Assembly: GCF_006937785.1 (NCBI RefSeq)
Contig: NZ_SJEE01000001.1
Span: forward strand, 293,740-357,739
Source: Pseudanabaena sp. UWO311
GTDB lineage: Bacteria; Cyanobacteriota; Cyanobacteriia; Pseudanabaenales; Pseudanabaenaceae
Direction: 5' to 3'
DNA length: 64,000 nucleotides
The position numbers and the translations under genes were made by a program. The notes under the pieces are model-generated. The model did no database searches. It had not been told where the DNA came from and worked only from the letters and a program-made list of their open reading frames with translations. Positions 55,800-64,000 of this stretch are shown here, one piece after another; within the stretch, counting starts at the first letter, position 1; each line of letters begins with the position of its first letter.

Positions 55800-57599
55800 C
55801 TAAGCACTATAAAAATTGCGATCGCAGCTTTCGATCACCTTATTCCAGATCTCAAAATGGAGTTCTTTATTGCGCTTGCGATCGCTTCTAATTTCTAAAA
55901 CTTGAGTTCCTACAGCACTCAGAGAACTCATCACGCGATCGCGAAAATCTTGCCAATCTTGAATGAGAATATGTTCGCAATCATAGGCGGAGATAATTGG
56001 CGCAAAGTCTAGACCATGTGCTGTGCCAAAGAATTCTTCAAAGGTATCTTCATATTTGGAAATTGGTAACAAATCAAAAATACCACCACCATCATTATTA
56101 AGAAGAATTACCGTCAGAGAAATATCATATTTTTTTGCCGCCAACAATCCATTTAGATCGTGATAAAACGCTAGATCTCCACAGATAAGAAGCATCGGGT
56201 GATCGCATCCCCATGCAGCACCCAGCGCACTCGACAAAGTTCCATCAATGCCATTTGCACCACGATTTGCTAAAACGGTAATTGGGCGATCGCTATGGAA
56301 GAATGTATCCAAATCGCGGATGGGCGTACTGCTTGCCACATAAATAAAAGTATCGGCAGGAAGAATTTCTGCAAGTTCCGCATAAACCTTACCATCAAAT
56401 AATTCTTCAATTGTGGCTAGAGATTCGGCGATCGCATGTTCGGCAATACTTTCTGCTAATTCAAAATCTAAACGCCATTGTTTATCTTGCCAAATCGGTT
56501 GGGCATAGTTCTCTAAATAATTGGCTAACTGTTGGCAAAAGCTCGCAGGATTAACATTTAAGGCTTGGGTAATTCCATGGGTAGGATCGCTATTGGTGCT
56601 GCCGACCACGATTTGCTGACAGCTAATGTGTTGCTGTAACCAGAGTAAATAACTTTTGGAAGTTGGCATGGCTCCAAAACGGATCACAATTTCTGGAGCA
56701 TGGGCTTTACAGAAGTTTGGCGATCGCAAGAAGCTATCATAATGACCAATTTCGTCAGTACGATGTGCTCCTGTGGCTTCGATCAGCAATGGATAGCCCG
56801 TAGCCCTTGCCAAGCAACGCACAGCATCTAAAAACTCTGGCGGTGAGTCATATACTCCTACAACTAGCACACCTCTAGGATGACTAATAATTTGATTAGC
56901 AATGGAGGCGATCGCATCCGTACCCAGCGATCGCATTCCAGCAATTACTTGACTGTAAGCCTCACCTGAAGGATTACCAAACATTGCTTCTGGACTGCTG
57001 AGAGCTAAGTCTTCTGGTACATCATTAGCAACTGGTAAAGGTGGCATCGGATCAGCAAAGGGGAAGTTGAGATGGACTGCCCCTGCGGGTGAATCGCCTT
57101 TGCCAAGTGCAATGCTTACAGAACGACCAATTAGCGATCGCAAATAGCGCAATCGAAAACCGAGAATCTCTGGTGTTCCCACTTCAAAAAAGTAGCGAAC
57201 ATGTTTTCCATAAATATTAATCTGATCAATAGTTTGCCCAGAACCACAATCGCGCATTTCTGGGGGGCGATCGGCGGTCAAGACTACAAGTGGAATTTGA
57301 CTGTAATAGGCTTCAATAATCGCAGGATAGTAATTTGCAGCCGCAGTTCCTGATGTGCAGAGCAAGGCAACAGGAGCTTTTTGGACTTTTGCTAAACCGA
57401 GGGCAAAAAAGCTGCTTGAGCGCTCATCAATATGCACCAAAATCTGAAAATCTGAACTGCGATCGCGCAATTCAGCAAAAGCAATCACTAGTGGCGTAGA
57501 GCGAGAGCCAGGAGAAACACAAACTGTCCGCACACCTGATCGATATAGCTCTTCAACAACAATGCTTGCCCAAAGTGTATTTCGATTGGCGGTATTCAT
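55800..57599 (-). CDS. menD: SEPHCHC synthase (phylloquinone synthesis)
   Basis: 599 residues. ThDP enzyme joining isochorismate and 2-oxoglutarate; in cyanobacteria it leads to phylloquinone of photosystem I. N-terminal VCVSPGSRSTPLVIAFAEL, the ThDP Glu region HIDERSSSFFALGLAK, TSGTAAANYYPAIIEAYYSQIPLVVLTADRPPE, and the C-terminal ThDP-metal motif LICGDLAFYHDLNGLLAAK...NNDGGGIFDLLP. Downstream of maf with a 4-bp overlap (ATGA type), so the two are translationally coupled. Its 3' end adjoins a HIP1 array. Confidence 0.96.
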   Translation of the reverse strand: MNTANRNTLWASIVVEELYRSGVRTVCVSPGSRSTPLVIAFAELRDRSSDFQILVHIDERSSSFFALGLAKVQKAPVALLCTSGTAAANYYPAIIEAYYSQIPLVVLTADRPPEMRDCGSGQTIDQINIYGKHVRYFFEVGTPEILGFRLRYLRSLIGRSVSIALGKGDSPAGAVHLNFPFADPMPPLPVANDVPEDLALSSPEAMFGNPSGEAYSQVIAGMRSLGTDAIASIANQIISHPRGVLVVGVYDSPPEFLDAVRCLARATGYPLLIEATGAHRTDEIGHYDSFLRSPNFCKAHAPEIVIRFGAMPTSKSYLLWLQQHISCQQIVVGSTNSDPTHGITQALNVNPASFCQQLANYLENYAQPIWQDKQWRLDFELAESIAEHAIAESLATIEELFDGKVYAELAEILPADTFIYVASSTPIRDLDTFFHSDRPITVLANRGANGIDGTLSSALGAAWGCDHPMLLICGDLAFYHDLNGLLAAKKYDISLTVILLNNDGGGIFDLLPISKYEDTFEEFFGTAHGLDFAPIISAYDCEHILIQDWQDFRDRVMSSLSAVGTQVLEIRSDRKRNKELHFEIWNKVIESCDRNFYSA

Positions 57600-58210
57600 C
57601 TGATGGTAGTTCCATTAGCACTAAAGTGGAGGCTATAGCCGAGTTCGGTTAACATTTGACGCAAGATCGGCAAGCTCAATCCCAACACATTAGTGTGACA
57701 TCCTTCGATTCTTTCAATTAATAATCCACCTAGCTTCTCCATCGTAAAACAGCCCGCACAGCATAAAGGTTCGCCCGATTCCGCATAGCTGCTAATTTCT
57801 GCATCCGTAGCATTAGCAAAATACACCTTGGTTACACCGTGACGCATCACCGATCGCTGAGTTTTAGCATCAATTAAATAATGCCCTGTGTATAGCTCAC
57901 AATAATTGCCACGCATCTTTTGCCATGTAGCGATCGCTGTTTCCTTGGAGTCAGGTTTACCGTAGATCATGCCATTGAGATACATTATCGAGTCACAGCC
58001 CATAATTAGCGCATTCTGTCCTGTAAATTCGGTTGCGATCGCCTTAGCTTTGCATTGAGCCAAGGTCAGTACTAGTGAAGTAGGATCGCTAACCTGAATC
58101 GCATCTTCATCAAAATAGCTGACTTTGACAATTGGTTTAATCCCAGCATTTTCTAAAATGCTTTTGCGGGTGGGAGATGCGGAAGCAAGGACAAAAATGG
58201 GATTGGGCAT
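57596..58210 (-). CDS. maf: Maf-family nucleotide pyrophosphatase
   Basis: 204 residues. Hydrolyses non-canonical or specific nucleoside triphosphates (dTTP/UTP or m7GTP type). N-terminal substrate loop LASASPTRKSILENAGI, acidic KAKAIATEF, ALIMGCDSIMYLNG with the metal-binding Asp, GKPDSKETAIATWQKMRG, and the closing IEGCHTNVLGLSLPIL. Its stop overlaps the menD start by 4 bp, giving a maf-menD operon. Cytoplasmic. Confidence 0.94.
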   Translation of the reverse strand: MPNPIFVLASASPTRKSILENAGIKPIVKVSYFDEDAIQVSDPTSLVLTLAQCKAKAIATEFTGQNALIMGCDSIMYLNGMIYGKPDSKETAIATWQKMRGNYCELYTGHYLIDAKTQRSVMRHGVTKVYFANATDAEISSYAESGEPLCCAGCFTMEKLGGLLIERIEGCHTNVLGLSLPILRQMLTELGYSLHFSANGTTIR

Positions 58211-58391
58211 AGGATCTAAAAATGGGAATTGAGAGAAAAGATGGAATCTGTACTAATTGTTCTCTCATCTACCCTACCGTATTTTCGTGAGCGTCATGAT
58301 TTATTCGCGGCTCCATTGATTTACACCTACGAGTACTACACGATTTTCTGCATTGATACTAAAATATACTTAGATTAAAATTTCTTAATAC

Positions 58392-59825
58392 TTGGGCAAT
58401 CGTATAGTGCTAATCCAATCAGACTGGCTCAAAAAACTACGAGGGCGCTCGTTTGACCTAGAGCTAGGGGCGATCGCAGTTATTTATTTTGTGCAAGGTG
58501 CAATGGCAATCTCTCAACTTGCCGTAAGTTTCTTCCTTAAGGATGACTTAGGGCTAAGTCCTGCGGAGGTTGCCTCAATGGTTGGGATTACGATGTTACC
58601 TTGGACTGTTAAGCCCTTATATGGTTTGATATCTGACGGATTCCCAGTATTTGGCTATCGTCGCCGTCCTTATCTCTTGCTGTCGAGCATTTTAGGGGTT
58701 TTTGCGTGGATTAGCATGGGGTTATGGGTCAAAACTCCATTTTGGGCGATCGCGATGATTGCCACTGGTTCTCTATCTCTTGCCTTTTCTGATGCGATTA
58801 CCGATGCACTGATTGTCCAACGCGCCAGACTAGAGCCAGAGGGCGATGCAGGTTCATTACAGTCTTTTAGCTGGATTGCTTCCTCAATTGGTGCGATTAT
58901 CTCTGCATATCTGAGTGGTTACCTGTTAGAACAATTCAGCGCAAAATTTGTTTTTGAGATTACCGCGATTTTGCCGCTTTTGGTGGGTATCTCGGCATTT
59001 GCGATCGCTGATCCGCCAATGTCCACAATTTTTATTGTTGCTCCAGATCCTGCCAATAAGTCGGAAGATGGGTTGCCACCTACTCAGCCTGCAAATTTAT
59101 CGAGAAATTCGCAAATCTGGATGTCGCTAAAGTTCAACTTTGTTCAACTGCGTCAGGCTTTCACGAATAAGGCAATTTGGTTGCCTGCTGCCTTTCTATT
59201 CTGTTGGCAAGCATCGCCAAGTGCTGATACTGCTTTTTTCTATTTCACGACTAATGAACTAAAGTTTAATCCTGAATTCCTTGGCACGGTTCGGTTCTTC
59301 GCGAGTTGGGCGGGATTACTTGGTGTGTGGTTATTTCAGCGCTTTTTTAGGGCTGTGCCGACCCGCAAGATTTTCTTTTGGACAACCATTATTTCAACTT
59401 TATTAGGGCTTACCAGCTTATTACTAGTTACCCACACCAACCGATCGCTAGGTATTGACGATCGCTGGTTTAGTCTTGGTGACAGTTTGATTTTGACCGT
59501 AGCTGGTCGCATTGCCTTTATGCCCGTTTTGGTGTTAGCGGCTCGACTATGTCCTGAAGGAATTGAAGCAACATTGTTTGCCCTGTTGATGTCTGTTTTG
59601 AATATTTCGGCCCTATGTTCTTTTCAGTTAGGAGCTGGTTTGACCTATCTTCTAGGTGTTACCGAATCAAATTTTGATAACCTCTGGTTATTAGTTTTAA
59701 TTGCTAATTTAACTAGTCTTTTGCCACTTCCACTCTTAAAGTGGTTACCAGATGAGAAAAATGGCAAGCCAGAAGAAGTTTTGCCTCAAGTGCCTGCTCT
59801 CACAGAAGAAGCACTCAACTTATAA
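58392..59825 (+). CDS. Folate/biopterin family MFS transporter
   Basis: 477 residues with about 12 membrane segments. Opening IAVIYFVQGAMAISQLAVSFFLKDDLGLSPAEVASM, then TMLPWTVKPLYGLISDGFPVFGYRRRPYLLL, match the BT1/folate-biopterin transporter group (cyanobacterial slr0642-like, plastid FOLT relatives). DAITDALIVQRAR in the loop is also typical. The TTG at 58392 is the longest start; a GTG at 58407 is about as likely. Probable substrate folate or a pterin. Inner membrane. Followed by a copy of the 105-bp element. Confidence 0.92.
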   Translation: MGNRIVLIQSDWLKKLRGRSFDLELGAIAVIYFVQGAMAISQLAVSFFLKDDLGLSPAEVASMVGITMLPWTVKPLYGLISDGFPVFGYRRRPYLLLSSILGVFAWISMGLWVKTPFWAIAMIATGSLSLAFSDAITDALIVQRARLEPEGDAGSLQSFSWIASSIGAIISAYLSGYLLEQFSAKFVFEITAILPLLVGISAFAIADPPMSTIFIVAPDPANKSEDGLPPTQPANLSRNSQIWMSLKFNFVQLRQAFTNKAIWLPAAFLFCWQASPSADTAFFYFTTNELKFNPEFLGTVRFFASWAGLLGVWLFQRFFRAVPTRKIFFWTTIISTLLGLTSLLLVTHTNRSLGIDDRWFSLGDSLILTVAGRIAFMPVLVLAARLCPEGIEATLFALLMSVLNISALCSFQLGAGLTYLLGVTESNFDNLWLLVLIANLTSLLPLPLLKWLPDEKNGKPEEVLPQVPALTEEALNL

Positions 59826-59835
59826 AAACTAACTA

Positions 59836-59941
59836 TACAGAAATTGCTGTTCAAACGAGCCACAAGATAAATCTTGAAAGCGTTGCAAAGCAACGCTTTC
59901 AAGATTTATCTTAATTTAGGGTTGAGCGCAAAGCGCTGTAA
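59836..59941. repeat. Dispersed ~105-bp element (ACAG...GCGCTGTAA family), copy 4
   Basis: Left TACAGAAATTGCTGTTCAAACGA, right GAGCGCAAAGCGCTGTAA. Perfect 23-nt arms 59864-59886/59890-59912 around AAA; the tip is GCGTTGC/GCAACGC, where one base change relative to other copies is compensated on the other arm. Confidence 0.88.
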
Positions 59942-59952
59942 AAACAAATTAT

Positions 59953-59991
59953 AAAAACTAAAGGCGGCGCGAAGCGCCACCCTTAGTTTTT
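59953..59991 (-). terminator. Palindrome overlapping the M41-like gene stop
   Basis: 18-nt arms (59953-59970/59974-59991) with two mismatches, loop GAA, tip GGCGGCGC/GCGCCACC. The right arm contains the stop (59983-59985) of the minus-strand gene. Confidence 0.8.
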
Positions 59992-60693
59992 TGCTATAGA
60001 AAGTTGTTGTTCAATAGTTTGACAACAATCCTCGACGGTTGCTCCATTGAGCATTTTCTCGGCAAGGGCAATTAGCACCGAACGCCGATCGCTTAATAAA
60101 TTACGGGCATTTAGCAACGCCCAACGCTCTTGGGTCATCGGGTTAGGTAAATGAGCAATTGCTTCACGCAAGCGTTTCATATCATCAATACCGCCTTCAG
60201 TTGCTCCTTCGCACATCAGTTGTTCAGCTGCGATACCTGCCATATATACAGTGCTATAGCGATCGAGCAAATTTGCTGATAAATTTGCTGAGTTAGGAGC
60301 TTCAGCGCTCTCGATTTCCACGCCACCTTCAATGCCCGTAAAAGCATCATCAGCTAATATTTCGCCTAGAGATCGCCCAACGATACCCGCGATCGCGTAG
60401 TTCACAACTCTAAAACCAAGCACATGAGCGGCAAGAAAATGCCCAGCTTCATGATAGGAAACTCGCTCACGGTATTTAGGCGATCGCGCCCTCAGCCATG
60501 CCTGAGTATATGCCCCAAATTTCCCTTGCCAAAAGCCAATATCAATCCCCCAAGCACTAAGTAAACTAATAGCGATCGCAGCGGGGACAACTGGTGATAA
60601 ACCTGCCATTGTTCCCACCAAAGACATCATCGTAATTGTAAATATGGCGATCGCTAATAAATCAGTGGCAGTTACATTCATGACAAGGTTCAA
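59983..60693 (-). CDS. FtsH-like zinc protease domain without AAA ATPase
   Basis: 236 residues. Two N-terminal membrane helices (LLAIAIFTITMMSLVGTMAGL, then VPAAIAISLLSAWGIDIGFW), then an M41-type protease domain: YHEAGHFLAAHVLGF holds the HExxH-type zinc site (HEAGH), and DRYSTVYMAGIAAEQLMCEGATEGGIDDMKRL contains the third ligand region as in FtsH. The AAA+ module of FtsH is missing. Cyanobacteria and plastids carry such ATPase-free relatives; substrate unknown. Acts at the inner or thylakoid membrane. Stop codon is in a palindrome arm. Confidence 0.88.
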   Translation of the reverse strand: MNLVMNVTATDLLAIAIFTITMMSLVGTMAGLSPVVPAAIAISLLSAWGIDIGFWQGKFGAYTQAWLRARSPKYRERVSYHEAGHFLAAHVLGFRVVNYAIAGIVGRSLGEILADDAFTGIEGGVEIESAEAPNSANLSANLLDRYSTVYMAGIAAEQLMCEGATEGGIDDMKRLREAIAHLPNPMTQERWALLNARNLLSDRRSVLIALAEKMLNGATVEDCCQTIEQQLSIAKN

Positions 60694-60744
60694 CTCGAGA
60701 TAACTTAAGACAGATAAGGGGCTTAAGCTACTTGTCTGTCTTAG

Positions 60745-61662
60745 TTAAGGTTTTTTAATAAAGGAAGTACTAGGGTTAGATTTCTTGTAAAAAGTTGCGA
60801 GGCTATCATCATCGCCGACAAATCGCCAATGCCAAGGCTCATACATTACACCCTGAGGATTATTGGGCGGGAAAGACATCTCAAAGCCATACTTAGCAGC
60901 GTTATTTTGCAACCACTGAAAGGCAGCAGTTTTCTCGAAGTTAGTAGATAGATTTGCACTTGGTACAGCACCATCACCAATATCTAGAGCATAGCCAGTG
61001 TGATGCTCGCTATGCCCTGGAGGAGCGCTAACTTTTGCCCTTTGAGCTGGGGTTTGGTTTCGTTGTTTGCTAATCTCAAAGAAAAGTTCTTGCTGCTCAG
61101 CGATCGTTCTAAAGCCTGAAATTACGACAAAATCTACACCGTCAGCCTTAGCATCTGCTTCCATTCTGAGAAAACTTTTTGCTGCTGACTCATGTAGCTT
61201 AATCTCATAGCCATCTCCCGCTCTACCTATAGTGCGTAATTTGTTCGCAGGAGCTTCGCTAAATGCATGATGTCCAAATAAATCTGGTGGACTATTGGAT
61301 TCTTTCGCAATAACTTCTGGATTAGGCTTAGTGTCATTGCCTTTAGCCGCAGGAGTTGCACTTATAAATGGCGCAGTAGGAATAGCCGATGGTTGCGAAT
61401 TTTGCGGAGAAGGTTCTGGCTGTGAACTTTGCTCGGATGAAGTAACTTCTTTAGGCTGATTTGCGGCGTTGGCATTTAGAGCGAACCAGATGCGGGTGCT
61501 AACAATCGGGGATAAAAAAGCTAGTACTGCCAAACCATATGCCCACCAAGGAACTGATTGTAGCGATCGCGAAATTGTATTGACTTTTTCTGGTTGCTTT
61601 TGGGGTGATCGGTTAGGATCGCTGACCCTTTGAGCAACTGGGATATCATTTTGGGTAGGCAT
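60745..61662 (-). CDS. M15-family D-alanyl-D-alanine carboxypeptidase (VanY-like)
   Basis: About 305 residues from ATG 61662 (MPTQNDIPVAQ); the upstream TTG at 61692 is unlikely. One membrane anchor (WWAYGLAVLAFLSPIVSTRIWFAL) precedes a Pro/Ser/Gln-rich linker and the VanY domain: VDFVVISGFRTIAEQQELF, the zinc site PPGHSEHHTGYALDIGD and the second zinc region EPWHWRFVG. It trims the terminal D-Ala of peptidoglycan peptides in the periplasm. 51 bp separate its end from the start of the downstream protease gene; co-transcription is possible. Confidence 0.93.
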   Translation of the reverse strand: MPTQNDIPVAQRVSDPNRSPQKQPEKVNTISRSLQSVPWWAYGLAVLAFLSPIVSTRIWFALNANAANQPKEVTSSEQSSQPEPSPQNSQPSAIPTAPFISATPAAKGNDTKPNPEVIAKESNSPPDLFGHHAFSEAPANKLRTIGRAGDGYEIKLHESAAKSFLRMEADAKADGVDFVVISGFRTIAEQQELFFEISKQRNQTPAQRAKVSAPPGHSEHHTGYALDIGDGAVPSANLSTNFEKTAAFQWLQNNAAKYGFEMSFPPNNPQGVMYEPWHWRFVGDDDSLATFYKKSNPSTSFIKKP

Positions 61663-61776
61663 AGGTATACAAACGTTTGAAGTTTTAACCAAGGTTAAAT
61701 ATACACAATAAATAGCTTGGCGTAATTAAAATCCAGATCCAAGCCCTGTATCGCCAGTGCAGCAAGAAGTACAGGC

Positions 61777-61823
61777 TGAATAATTAGTGATGTTCGACAA
61801 AGCCGAACATCACTAATTATTCA
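61777..61823 (-). terminator. Palindrome overlapping the trmN6 stop
   Basis: Perfect 20-nt arms (61777-61796/61804-61823) with a 7-nt loop (ACAAAGC). The right arm contains the trmN6 stop (61813-61815). Confidence 0.85.
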
Positions 61824-62571
61824 ATGGGCGGGGAGTACTTACTACAGACAAATTTAGGTAAAAGTCTTGTACTAAATTAATGTATTCCTTTGTGTAGATA
61901 TGTTTGCGCTCTTCTACTATCAATATAGCTTCTTGAGTTTGCCTCTGAGTTGAACTTAATGTTGAACTTAATTCTAACAAGATGCGTTTGATGATAGTTT
62001 TTGGGGTTGGTTTGACATTGACTTTGCGATCGCAAAATAAGTGAAAACCCTTGGCTTTATTTAGGAAATTATCAGCTAAATCGGTCGGATAAATAACGGC
62101 TAAATGACCAGTTGGCTTTAGTAACTGCGAGGCGATTTGGAGAATATCTGTTTGAGAAAGGCTGTCACTATGTCGCGCTAAGTTTCTTGACTTTTGCGAT
62201 GATTTACTTGCCTTTTCAAAAAAAGGAGGGTTGGAAATAATTAAGTCATATTGCTTAGAGCAACTATTGGCAAAGTCTTGAATAGGAGTATGAAAAATAT
62301 TTATGCGATCGCCCCAAGGTGAATTCTCAATATTTTCTCTAGCTTGCCCATATGCATCATCATCAATTTCCACTGCATCAATATTTGACAATGGCGATCG
62401 CTGTGCCATCATCAGCGCTAGTAGACCTGTCCCAGTTCCGATATCCAGAATTTGAGCATTTTCAGATACATTTGCCCAAGCTCCTAACAAAATGCCATCT
62501 GTCCCTACTTTCATCGCACATTTGTTTTGAAAGATTACAAATTGTTTAAAGCAAAAAGAGGGATTTCGCAT
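61813..62571 (-). CDS. trmN6: tRNA1(Val) A37 N6-methyltransferase-like protein
   Basis: 252 residues. Class I SAM-dependent methyltransferase: the opening FKQFVIFQNKCAMKVGTDGILLGAWA is the YfiC/TrmN6 hallmark, SAM site ILDIGTGTGLLALMMAQRS, acidic AVEIDDDAYGQARENI, and the catalytic NPPF motif in YDLIISNPPFFEKASKSS. In E. coli the enzyme methylates A37 of tRNA1(Val). Monocistronic; the promoter lies in the 230-bp gap before the next plus-strand gene. Confidence 0.92.
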   Translation of the reverse strand: MRNPSFCFKQFVIFQNKCAMKVGTDGILLGAWANVSENAQILDIGTGTGLLALMMAQRSPLSNIDAVEIDDDAYGQARENIENSPWGDRINIFHTPIQDFANSCSKQYDLIISNPPFFEKASKSSQKSRNLARHSDSLSQTDILQIASQLLKPTGHLAVIYPTDLADNFLNKAKGFHLFCDRKVNVKPTPKTIIKRILLELSSTLSSTQRQTQEAILIVEERKHIYTKEYINLVQDFYLNLSVVSTPRPLNN

Positions 62572-62801
62572 TTTCTTGCTAGCGATCGCTTTGTTTACGA
62601 TGTCTGTTAGAGTTCAGGCTAATCAATCTGCGATCGCTATAATATTTCTTTTCAATTGTATTATGCTAAAAAAAAGAATTATGGCAGGATAGCGAAAACT
62701 ACAAAGCTTGGTTAGCCTCTGTCACTAAATTAAAAAATTATGTCAATTGAATTGATATGAATTGATAAGATTTAATCATTTCGCTGATTGGGAGACACTC
62801 A

Positions 62802-63224
62802 ATGGGAACTACAATTTGGGTATTAAGTAAGAGCAAGATGACGGAAGGCGATGACTTGGATCATTCAGCATTGTTTTATGCTGTGGAGATGCTCGATCCT
62901 ATATGTGAGAAATTAGGTCTGGTGAAGCTCTCTTCATTCCTAGATTGGACGGACTTTAATATAAACATGTCTGAAGATGAAGAATTCCCTGACGAGGATA
63001 CATTGCGAGATACAACATCATGGTTTAGCCCTTCAGAAGCATTACCAATGCTAAGAGCTTTGCGAGAATATGTGAAAAACAGTGAATCTGAGCGCAAAAG
63101 TCTTTTTGAGCAAGGTAAAGAACATCTCTCAGAAGAATTGATTGAAGATTTAGAGGATTGCATCGCAAAGGTTGAGCAGATATCTGCCGATGGTGATTTA
63201 TTCCATTTCTGTGTCGTCATGTAA
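62802..63224 (+). CDS. Small acidic protein of unknown family, 140 aa
   Basis: 140 residues, acidic, helical, without membrane segments. Begins MGTTIWVLSKSKMTEGDDLD, with LGLVKLSSFLDWTDFNINMSE in the middle and FSPSEALPMLRALREYVKN followed by a charged helix, ending GDLFHFCVVM. A good ribosome-binding site (GGGAGA) precedes the ATG. The build recalls immunity proteins of contact-dependent or polymorphic toxin systems, but no toxin adjoins. Treated as unknown. Confidence 0.75.
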   Translation: MGTTIWVLSKSKMTEGDDLDHSALFYAVEMLDPICEKLGLVKLSSFLDWTDFNINMSEDEEFPDEDTLRDTTSWFSPSEALPMLRALREYVKNSESERKSLFEQGKEHLSEELIEDLEDCIAKVEQISADGDLFHFCVVM

Positions 63225-63269
63225 ATCTAAGGCGTAGCATTTTAAGAAACAAACCCTGTAAGGTTTTTA

Positions 63270-63304
63270 AAAGCCCAAAATGGCTACGCCATTTTGGGCT
63301 TTTG
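63270..63304 (+). terminator. Palindrome after the 140-aa gene
   Basis: Perfect 16-nt arms (63270-63285/63289-63304) around TAC. Core AAAATGGC-TAC-GCCATTTT is identical to those at 12144 and 34000. Confidence 0.85.
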
Positions 63305-63355
63305 TATAACAAAAAGGATTGTTGAGAGCGCGATCGCCAAAATCATTCGCCAAAA

Positions 63356-63898
63356 TCATTTTTTTGGCTCGGAACTGTTAGTAGGAGCATTGACATTAAT
63401 AAAGGGTAAAGCTCCATTACTAGACATTACTACTGGAAATTTACCATCCCATTTCTCGATCGCCTGTTTCTGTAAAATTTCTGGACTCAAAGATGTCTGT
63501 AACAACTTTTGGGCTTCTGCTTGCCCTCTAGCACGAGCAATCATCGCTTCTGCTTCCTTAGCCGCCTTCTTCGACTCGTAGTCTGCCTTTTGAAGTTCCT
63601 GTTCTGCGACAATTTTTGCCGAAATTGCTTGTTGCTCGGCAATTTGTTTCTCTTCTGTTGCCTTAGTAAATTCATCAGACGCTGTGTCGTTCAAAACTGA
63701 TAAATCGGTTACGACAATGCCATAGGAATCTAATCGTTGTTTCGCTTTTGTTTCTAGTTCCTGTTTCAGCTCTGTACGTTCGATCAAATTCTTCTCAAGA
63801 CTTCTTGCTGGAATACGAGCTTTCACAATTTCCTCTAGAACAGGAGTGATAATTCGGGCTGTTAGCTCTTCATTAGACCTGTTGGGAAACAAAAGCAA
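63356..63898 (-). pseudogene. N-terminally truncated prohibitin/SPFH protein
   Basis: 180 residues with only the second half of a prohibitin-family protein: EELTARIITPVLEEIVKARI, then GIVVTDLSVLNDTASDEFTKAT, a long Ala/Glu/Lys coiled coil with ARARGQAEAQKLLQ, and a short tail. The membrane anchor and first half of the SPFH domain (about 80-100 residues) are missing. Upstream in frame there is a stop codon at once (TAA two codons before the TTG), and another gene ends at 63933. It is therefore a gene remnant, unless a TTG start gives a soluble short form. Confidence 0.75.
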
Positions 63899-63932
63899 TG
63901 TTTAGAGGGGATTTTGCTCTTTCCATCTGTTT

Positions 63933-64000
63933 TTAAGAAGCGTCCAAATAGAAGTTCCATAAGCCAGCCGCATTCAACATAAGACGATCATCAAAATCAG
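63933..64000 (-). CDS. C-terminal end of an unrecognised protein (5' end outside window)
   Basis: About 21 residues are visible in a minus-strand frame open to the window edge, reading DFDDRLMLNAAGLWNFYLDA then Ser and a TAA at 63933-63935. The residues look like genuine protein, but family and length cannot be judged. It ends 35 bp before the truncated prohibitin frame, which shows where the prohibitin N-terminus was lost. Confidence 0.45.
   Translation of the reverse strand, partial: DFDDRLMLNAAGLWNFYLDAS

Overview
The window is a piece of a cyanobacterial chromosome. Three things show this: a form IB RuBisCO operon (rbcL-rbcX-rbcS), a CpcT/CpeT-type phycobiliprotein lyase with several families known mainly from cyanobacteria (DUF1350, DUF3611, DUF2993, DUF3134, DUF3727, UPF0182, Trp-rich TIGR02450), and very dense GCGATCGC (HIP1) octamers. 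Base composition and gene style suit a Pseudanabaena-like filamentous cyanobacterium, but the genus is an inference. I saw no tRNA, rRNA, complete insertion sequence or CRISPR array.

Layout. 1-4.74 kb is an accessory island, minus strand apart from the cut-off first gene: two BrnT/BrnA toxin-antitoxin pairs, a Phd/YefM antitoxin, two related truncated antitoxins, and unknown genes of 173 and 405 codons, with HIP1-punctuated repeats in the gaps. 4.8-7.2 kb is the RuBisCO operon with a long AT-rich leader. 8-17 kb holds membrane and housekeeping genes (DUF1350, DUF3611, a nitrogenase C-terminal-domain protein, thiD, a GNAT), a zinc-ribbon/Ser-Thr kinase/FGE-like fusion, and nadB. 17-21 kb has another GNAT, a DUF4259 protein and two tandem serpins, the second frameshifted in an A tract. 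21-30 kb carries ligA, a glutathione reductase, accC and lpd, plus gene remnants. 30-32.2 kb is a second small accessory patch: orphan HigA-type antitoxin, an STM4504/CBY_0614-type protein and two unknown small genes. 32.2-46 kb is mostly core: phycobilin lyase, ebfC, DRTGG protein, folP, bcp, KDPG aldolase, ruvX, DUF3727-mltG, yqeG, an APC permease and UPF0182. 46-53 kb has argF, a secreted SPOR-like protein, proA, two response regulators and an ATP-grasp ligase. 53-55.8 kb is a 1260-bp tandem duplication of a leucine-rich-repeat gene whose second copy is broken. 55.8-64 kb has menD-maf, a folate/biopterin transporter, an FtsH-like zinc protease without an AAA domain, a VanY-type carboxypeptidase, trmN6, a small unknown gene and an N-terminally truncated prohibitin.

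The most unusual feature is about thirty near-perfect palindromes, roughly one per 2 kb. They have 12-28 nt arms and usually a three-base loop inside a GC core such as GGCGC-NNN-GCGCC. Arm sequences differ from locus to locus, yet the two arms of each copy agree. They sit between genes, often overlap stop codons, and two lie inside ligA. Some belong to larger dispersed elements of about 103-170 bp that resemble small non-autonomous mobile elements.

All calls come from reading the sequence and recalled family knowledge; no database search was run.
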